A DNA stretch of 64,000 nt. Origin: Cymodocea nodosa (lineage: Eukaryota > Streptophyta > Magnoliopsida > Alismatales > Cymodoceaceae). Every line of letters starts with the position of its first letter. Position 1 is the first letter of the stretch. Location: the NCBI GenBank assembly GCA_036874045.1, contig CM072345.1, positions 14,166,001-14,230,000 of the forward strand, read 5' to 3'. The position numbers and the translations under genes are program-made. Below are positions 57,685-64,000 of the stretch, piece by piece. The notes under the pieces are model-generated. The model was given only the letters and a program-made list of their open reading frames with translations, searched no databases and had not been told where the DNA came from.

Positions 57685-60600
57685 ATGGCTACAGTCATAC
57701 CAACCTCCGAGGACGATCCCGTCATGGCAGTCGTCAGATTCACTGCCGAGCTCGCTTGGGACGATGCCGGCCCCGAGGTGAGAAAGTCTATCTCTTGCTT
57801 CATTGAATCTCCTTTACGGGGTAGCGATTTTTGTGTTTCTTTTCCATCCACTGTAGGAATCCTTGCAGTATTAGTGCCCACGAATTTGCTGTCTTCTTTC
57901 TCGAGTTGATATCCTTGGCAAGCATAGGAAAAGGGTGCACCTTAACCTGCTATCTTATATTCATGGTTTTCAACCTTTAATCTCTTGTACAACAGTACAG
58001 CCATGAAGAAGCTTTGTCAAATCACTGCAGGCAATCATCATCATTTTGCTATTTGACTTATTTTTCAAGTTCCTGCTAGGATGCCGCTCAAAAAAGTATA
58101 TATTGGCATTTCTTATCTATCTCGACGGAGAAAAAGGCTTTTTGAATGAACCATGAGAATTGACTTGGTGGATTTTCTCATAAATGGGGAGAGAAGCAGA
58201 TGATAATATTGCGTTTGAATTTCATCATGAAGCTGTTAATGACATCCTTGATTTTTATGTTGACTCCTTTTTTAACATCTATAACAGGTTGCCGAACCTC
58301 ATGTCAGTAGGCTATGCATTGAGGCTGAAGATTGCATTGTCATGGAAAGATGGTTGGATCTAGCCTCTCTCATTCTTACCTCAGCTGACTTGATTTATTC
58401 ACGGCTTACAGAAAAGGGTAATTTTCACGTTTTGTAAGCATAACTTTCTTGTACAAGGAATACAGAAAATTTCCCATTGATGCATCTCATAATATAAAAT
58501 GGTAACAGAGATCAAATAAATAAGATTTTATTATGTTCTTTGAACTCTATAATATACAATTGGACCCTCCTTAAATCCGACATTGGTAGGAACAACTCCT
58601 ACCAATTATATGATTTCTCTATAATATACAATTGCATTGGGTTTGTCTTTTTTCTACGATGGGGGTAAAGTTTTGCATGATATGGTAGACAACAACTCCT
58701 ACATGGCTACATCAAGTTCATGCGATATCTATGATTAAGTATTGATATTCAATAATTAATATATTCCTCAAAACACAGAGATATCAACTTTTTTCATATC
58801 AATTCCTATCAATTATATGATTTATCAAATGCTTATTTTTCCGACAGTTAGGTTGCTGAATAAATTCTACAATTTTCTGTTGATGTCATTTTCAATTTAT
58901 TTGATGTTTGATTTAAAATCAAAATGTACTCATTTTTATAGATTGAGATAGAGTTGATTAAAATTCTTATTTTAAGAAAATTTTACCAATTCAAAATTGC
59001 TAATATATCTGCAGTGACTTATGAAAAAATGAATCATATTTTATTCTGTTATTATCTTTCAGATAATCATGCAATATGTCAATGCTTTATCGTTTATGTT
59101 TGGTAGATTTGGAATGCATCTTCACTGTTATATGCAACTTGGTGACGAGGACAAATTCTCTGGATGAAGTAATGGAGATGGCAAAGCTTATATCCACTAA
59201 AATAGTCCAACAGCCAAATGACAAACCCACATTGCGCTTAAAAATGTATTTGAGTAAACTATTCCAATTTTTTCTTTGTTGTTTTATGCTTAACTGTTGC
59301 TTTAGGAAGACTGAAATTTTCATTTACTGCATCCAGCTTGTTCAATCTGTACAACTTTCTAGATGATCCATACAGTAGGTTTTTCGTCTACAAGAAGGCT
59401 ATAGATTTGGCTGTCAGTGGAAATGTGACTGAAAATATCATTCCTTCTTTCAAAAAAATAGACAGTTTTTTGAATGAATGGAAGGTAGACCCACTGGATC
59501 AAAGAGAACTCTTTCTTGCCATCTCTCGTGCTTTGAAGGATAATAAAAGGTAGCCTTAAATGTTGAATAACTCATCATTTTTTCTATGTTTAGCCTCTTA
59601 AACTCTGGGTTGCAGTTTCAGCAAGGATTCATTGTCTTTCCTGACCAAGTATTTGGCTACATTTTCCGTGGAGGATACAAATGCCATGGTTGAAGCGAAA
59701 GAGGAAGCTGTGCGAGCTATTACAGAGTTTGTGAAGGCCCCTGATGTTTTCCAGGTTTCAATTTCAATCTGAAGGATCTTTGATGGCCAATTCTCAAAAC
59801 AAGACATGTAGTTCATTTGATTTTAATACTTTGTATCATTCTCTCCTTTGTGTAGCTATAATTGTCCTAGTAAGTTTATATTATCAATTATTGCTTGAAA
59901 ATGTTTATTTTATCTTTTTTTAAAAAAAATTGATGTTACTCATTTTATTAATAACCATCCAAAAAAGAAATATTACCTATTTGTCTATAAGCTGCAGCAT
60001 TATCTATTCTTATGTTCAAAAATGTTTCAAATGTGTAATACACATCTTTCTGTTTCAAGTTATCCTTATTAAAACAGAATGTCATGCATTTCGTGATTTA
60101 ATGGAACTACTGTTACTATATTTTCAAACCCTTGAATGGAAAACAATGTACAATTTTGCAACAATTGTTTTGTTAGTGATGTGTGTCCTTAACTTAGACC
60201 TGGTTCTTCCATTTCATTATTCTTAGTCAACAATTGGTTCATTCTAATCACCCAATGACCATATTCTATTGTCTTATTGGTCTAAATGATCAACCTACCA
60301 TAATCGGATTTTAAAGGCTGTTCAATATAATTTCCAAAATCAGATATTAAAATCTTGAATCTTTGTTATGGTGTTCATTGTGCTTTTGTCTTTTGACTGT
60401 TATGTTGTGCTTATGGTTCTTTTTATTGTTTTTCCCAGTGCGATTTGCTTGATCTGCCTGCTGTTTCACAATTAGAAAAAGACAGCAAACATGAACTAGT
60501 CTACCAGTTGCTGAAAATATTTCTTACTCAGAGGCTTCCTGCTTACCTAGAATTTGAAGCAGCTCACAGGACTTCGTTGGAAACCTATGGTATGGAGTGT

Positions 60601-61850
60601 TTGGCTTCTGTTCATTTAAAATTTTTGGTAAAAGGACTTATATGACAATCTGCTTTGTTGCAGGTCTGGTTCACGAAGAATGCATAACAAAGATGAGATT
60701 GATGTCATTGGCGGATCTTGGTTCGAAATCCTCGGGAGAGATCCCATATTCTCGTATCAGAGATTCTCTTCAGGTAACTTTGCCATGCCCTTATCTCCTA
60801 GTTTTGTTTTGATATTTCTCACTGATCTGAGTTGATTCTGAATAAATTTTCTGCAGATAGCTGATGAAGAGGTGGAACTTTGGGTGGTTAAGGCAATAAC
60901 TGCCAAGGTCCTTGATTGCAAGATAGACCAAATGAACCAAAAAGTATTAGTAAGGTAACCATTAAGGGAGATTGCCATGTGCATTTTTTTCCTGATTATT
61001 TTGCCTGATTGATTTAATTAGTAACTGGAGTTCTGATAAACTCAAATATCTACATATCATTGCAAAATTGATGCGTGAAAATATTGAATGCAGCCGATGC
61101 ACGGAGCGGGTTTTTGGATTAGCACAGTGGCAGGCACTTCGAACAAAACTAGGATTATGGAGGGTAAGAATTTTCATATAACATAATTTACTATATCAAC
61201 TGGGAGGTTGGGCATTATTTCTCTGAGGATGATTGCTGATACTTGCCGTTAGATGTTCCACGTATGCTTTGTCCTTTTCGTTCTTGAAATTAGGGCTTCC
61301 ACAGATGGATATCAGGACAATTACAGATTAACAGCCGGTCTAAGCTTTTGGTTATTACAAATATATAAGTTATGCACGTACATTTCTGTAAGTAGGTGCC
61401 GCAGTAATTTCGTATTCCACAACACAAAATCAATCATCGGCTCATTGCCTTGTACCACTTATGTAACATCGGATACGTGCTTTAGGTGGTGTTCAAGTTA
61501 TCTTGATACATTGTTAAAAACTTAGTATAGTTATGGGGTATAAACCTTATATATCAATTGAACTGGGTTTCACGGCACGCAATAAAATTGATTTTAGCGG
61601 TTAACTGCAATATGCGATTGTATTTTTGTATCAAGTGGGTCTAGATTTTTTAAAAACATATTTCTTACATAGCCATTTGCTTTCATTTTATTGGTGCGTA
61701 TGTCACGCTGTAGTTTATTCAGCTCTCATATTCTGAATTTCTTGGGCTTACCATTGTCAGGATAACATTGGGGATGTAATCAACACCCTTCAAGCAAACA
61801 AGGTAGCTGACGAAGTTGCGGTTGCGGGACAGGATTTGTGGATACGTTGA
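57685..61850 (+). CDS. EIF3M: eIF3m, translation initiation factor 3 subunit M (PCI domain)
   Basis: Ten exons, all phases agreeing, encode 410 residues: 57685-57777, 58288-58417, 59107-59245, 59337-59549, 59616-59754, 60439-60589, 60664-60773, 60857-60954, 61094-61163, 61761-61850. The start is MATVIPTSEDDPVMAVVRFT. Family signatures follow in order: ELAWDDAGPEVAEPHV, DLECIFTVICNLV, KIVQQPNDKPTLRLKILFNL, PSFKKIDSFLNEWK, FLTKYLATFS, EEAVRAITEFVKAP, VYQLLKIFLTQRLPAYLEFE, and the PCI/winged-helix end VELWVVKAITAKVLDCKIDQ with FGLAQWQALRTKL. eIF3m is a core scaffold subunit of eIF3, which recruits mRNA to the 40S ribosome. The frame starting at ATG 59076 is not the exon start; the acceptor at 59105-59106 is. 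Confidence 0.97.
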
Positions 61851-62785
61851 GAAGTTTAGAGTTCTTATTAATGAACAGATTTTGATTACGCTGTTAAACG
61901 TCATTGATTTTTTCCCAAAGACGTTATGTTGGAAAAAAAATTTCTTTCACACTTCACACCCTCTGTTGAGTTATTCTAAATATTCTCAACTTTCTAAAAT
62001 AGGGTTACGGCACTTTTTTTTTTTTGGAGTCATTGTTGCACTTATTAACGAGAGAATGGTAAGCCATTGCTCCTTGCTGGAAGTGCAAGCATCGCTTTTT
62101 AAGACGTGGCGAAACTCTCCACTTAATTTAAAATATTAAAAAATCATATTTTACAATTTTTGGAAAATGCCAATTTTTAGAAAAGGCTGTCCTAAGTAAA
62201 ATATTACCAAACGATCCCTTGGATTTCGAGATTAATTAGGAACCCATCACAGGTCTTATGTTGGTATCCCGTTCCCTGCAAGTGTTTGACACCTTACATT
62301 CGACAAATTCGTTTCGGTAAAGTAATATTTTCCTAATCATCGAGAGCAAAACGCCTCTGGTTTCAAACGTATGTATGATCTTTCGTCACAATTGTTGATG
62401 CTGTTGTACTAGATCTTTTTGGGAAGGCTTAAGATTTCACCACATTAAAACAATGAATATCATTTGCCAAGTAAACATTTGAAATTACCCAGAAGATGTC
62501 GGTGAGCGTGACGAGGAAAGATTCGGATGCTCGGCTCTGAAAAACCCTGTTGAGTACTACATTAAGTTATATTTGTAAATATGGGTACTTTTTGCACACA
62601 AAAATGGTACCTGATGTATAGTTTCAGTCCTATTCTGTAATCATACTAAAGAACCCAGACGATTCATTGGCCTAAGTATCAAAGTTGACATCTTCAAAGT
62701 AAACGAAAAATCGCTAATATTGTGGTAAAGGCAAGCCATCTCCTGTCAGAATCCTGAGGCAAATGCACAGAGGCTGGCTATATGT
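61851..62785. other. Convergent 3' flanks of eIF3m and the rhomboid gene
   Basis: No coding signal. It holds the untranslated ends of both transcripts, which point toward each other. Confidence 0.6.
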
Positions 62786-64000
62786 TCAAATCCAGTGCTT
62801 GATCATTCTCGCCCACACCAGGGCAGCAACAAGAGCACCACCCAAGTGAGCAGCCCCTGAGACACTTTCGTCTCCCTGCATTAAGAAAGGGAAATTTTTT
62901 AATGCATTATCTTTCTTTATAAACTTCAATAAGAAAAAAACAGTCATCTTCCTAATTCAGAAGATACCTTCTTAACCCTCCAGAAATCACTTCCTATCAA
63001 TATTGCTCCCTATGATGGTGGGAAATCGGAAACAGTCAGGCAATTAATTCTTTTCGAAGTTAATTATTACTCCATGAAGTTTCACTTACCACCAATGCAG
63101 CGGGAACAGGTATAAAGAACTGCAGATAAATGGTGTTTCTCGGGAAAAGAAATATATAAAACAACATGATAGAATTAACTGCTCCACTTGCACCCTGAGT
63201 CATCGTAAGCCCAAAAGAATCAGCATTGCGAATTACAAACGAAATCGGTTTTCCAAGTTGAAATCATATAGTAGAGTACTCAAACAGGCTTCAAGTTTTT
63301 ACCAGTGCGGGAGTACCCAAATAATACCTTTTCCCAATTCCCTGCAAGTTTACAGAGAATAGGTTTCTTTTGTTAGTCCAACTGGTAACACTCAAATGAA
63401 ATCTCCAAAATTCTAGAATAAATGGTATTGGTCATTCAACTTACAGAGAATCAGTATATCTTGATTAGTTTCACAATACTAAAAAAAAATTAAATTTCCA
63501 AAATTCTAGAAAAAATGATATGGTTGTCCAATATATGATTTAATATGAACACACCTTCTGAAAGCCTGAGCTGAAGAGCAAAACAAGACGGAAGCATAGA
63601 GGCTGCACAATCAATTACAACACATTCCCAATGCCAATTACCTTTAATGGTGAAACAGATAAAGCCGTATGGACCAAGTAGAATATTGATCCAGTGACTG
63701 CTCCAGCAATGTACATCTTCAGCAGAAAATGAGGTCCAAAGAGTTGTCCGATCTGATCAACACAATGAAATGTATAAACTTTTACTCCTTGAGCAAAAGG
63801 ACTTTTTTGAGATCTATTTTCTAGTGATTTTATCATAACAATAAACAAATCACAATATATATTGGAGTAAACAGAACTTTTCAAGCAATCCCCGTACAAT
63901 TCCCTCGTATTGGACGGGACCGAGAGAATAAGAGTTGTCTAATCCTTTAGGATGCCGTTCAATGATTCAAAACCTGGAAAACTGAATATATTCCAATGAG
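62786..64000 (-). CDS. Rhomboid intramembrane serine protease, partial (RBL12/PARL-like)
   Basis: Seven phase-0 exons are seen, the first cut by the window edge: 63974-64000, 63642-63752, 63555-63602, 63303-63341, 63090-63194, 62968-63009, 62786-62875, giving about 153 C-terminal residues. Motifs in order: LIGIYSVFQIGQLFGPHFLL, KMYIAGAVTGSIFYLVH, then TPALGASGAVNSIML with the catalytic Ser in GASG, then FFIPVPAAL, then VSGAAHLGGALVAALVWARM with the catalytic His in the last membrane helix. The Ser/His dyad is intact. The FFIPVPA..GAHLGG pattern is closest to mitochondrial/plastid rhomboids of plants (RBL12 or PARL type), which cleave membrane proteins in the inner membrane. Several exons are very short (39, 42 and 48 bases). 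The N-terminus and targeting peptide lie outside the window. Confidence 0.9.

Noticed and set aside
1-64000. CRISPR arrays, operons, prophage or other prokaryotic systems
   Set aside because: The window is intron-rich plant nuclear DNA; no regularly spaced palindromic repeats or bacterial gene organization are present.

Overview
The window is nuclear DNA from a flowering plant. Split genes have GT-AG introns, exons are GC-moderate, and the spacers are very AT-rich. Gene products include a chloroplast grana protein, a plant-type receptor kinase, a plant-specific complex I subunit and plant-type translation factors. The species cannot be fixed from the sequence; a non-grass monocot is only an impression. 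There is no bacterial, organellar or CRISPR content. I rebuilt the gene models by joining exons by eye at splice sites and checking that phases agree, so most real genes here are multi-exon and invisible as single long ORFs.

Layout, left to right: an EXO70-like exon running off the left edge (-); a long AT-rich spacer; a broken RPK2-type LRR receptor kinase (+, about 5980-7685) that has lost nearly all its LRRs but keeps an intact membrane segment and kinase; a spacer with a duplicated segment; TOM5 (-, 54 aa, two exons) head-to-head with a RIQ-type thylakoid protein gene (+, 190 aa); a G3BP-like stress-granule gene (-, 9 coding exons, leader exon near 27.7 kb) carrying a complete but decayed Ty1/copia element (18974-23811, 5-bp target duplication) inside an intron; divergently from it a conserved 131-aa protein I cannot name (+, 28725-29120); a spacer; a 14-kb, 16-exon ASNSD1-type glutamine-amidotransferase/asparagine-synthetase-like gene (-, 32303-46363); ribosomal protein uL13 (RPL13a, -, 4 exons, 206 aa); a 99-aa plant complex I subunit (-, 3 exons); a second copy of the G3BP leader exon/promoter (54590-55047); an AT-rich spacer with internal repeats; eIF3m (+, 10 exons, 410 aa); and a rhomboid protease (-, running off the right edge).

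Most genes are housekeeping genes: translation (uL13, eIF3m), mitochondria (TOM5, complex I subunit, probably the rhomboid), RNA granules (G3BP) and photosynthesis (RIQ). They do not form one pathway. Several have an AAACCCTAA-type telo-box near the start, and the RIQ promoter carries a G-box.

I found no wholly new biological system. The observations most worth a second look are the ectodomain-less RPK2-like kinase, the 480-bp copy of the G3BP promoter/leader 27 kb away, the copia insertion with very short, hairpin-bearing LTRs in the G3BP intron, a GC-AG intron in G3BP, and a possible extra exon in ASNSD1.
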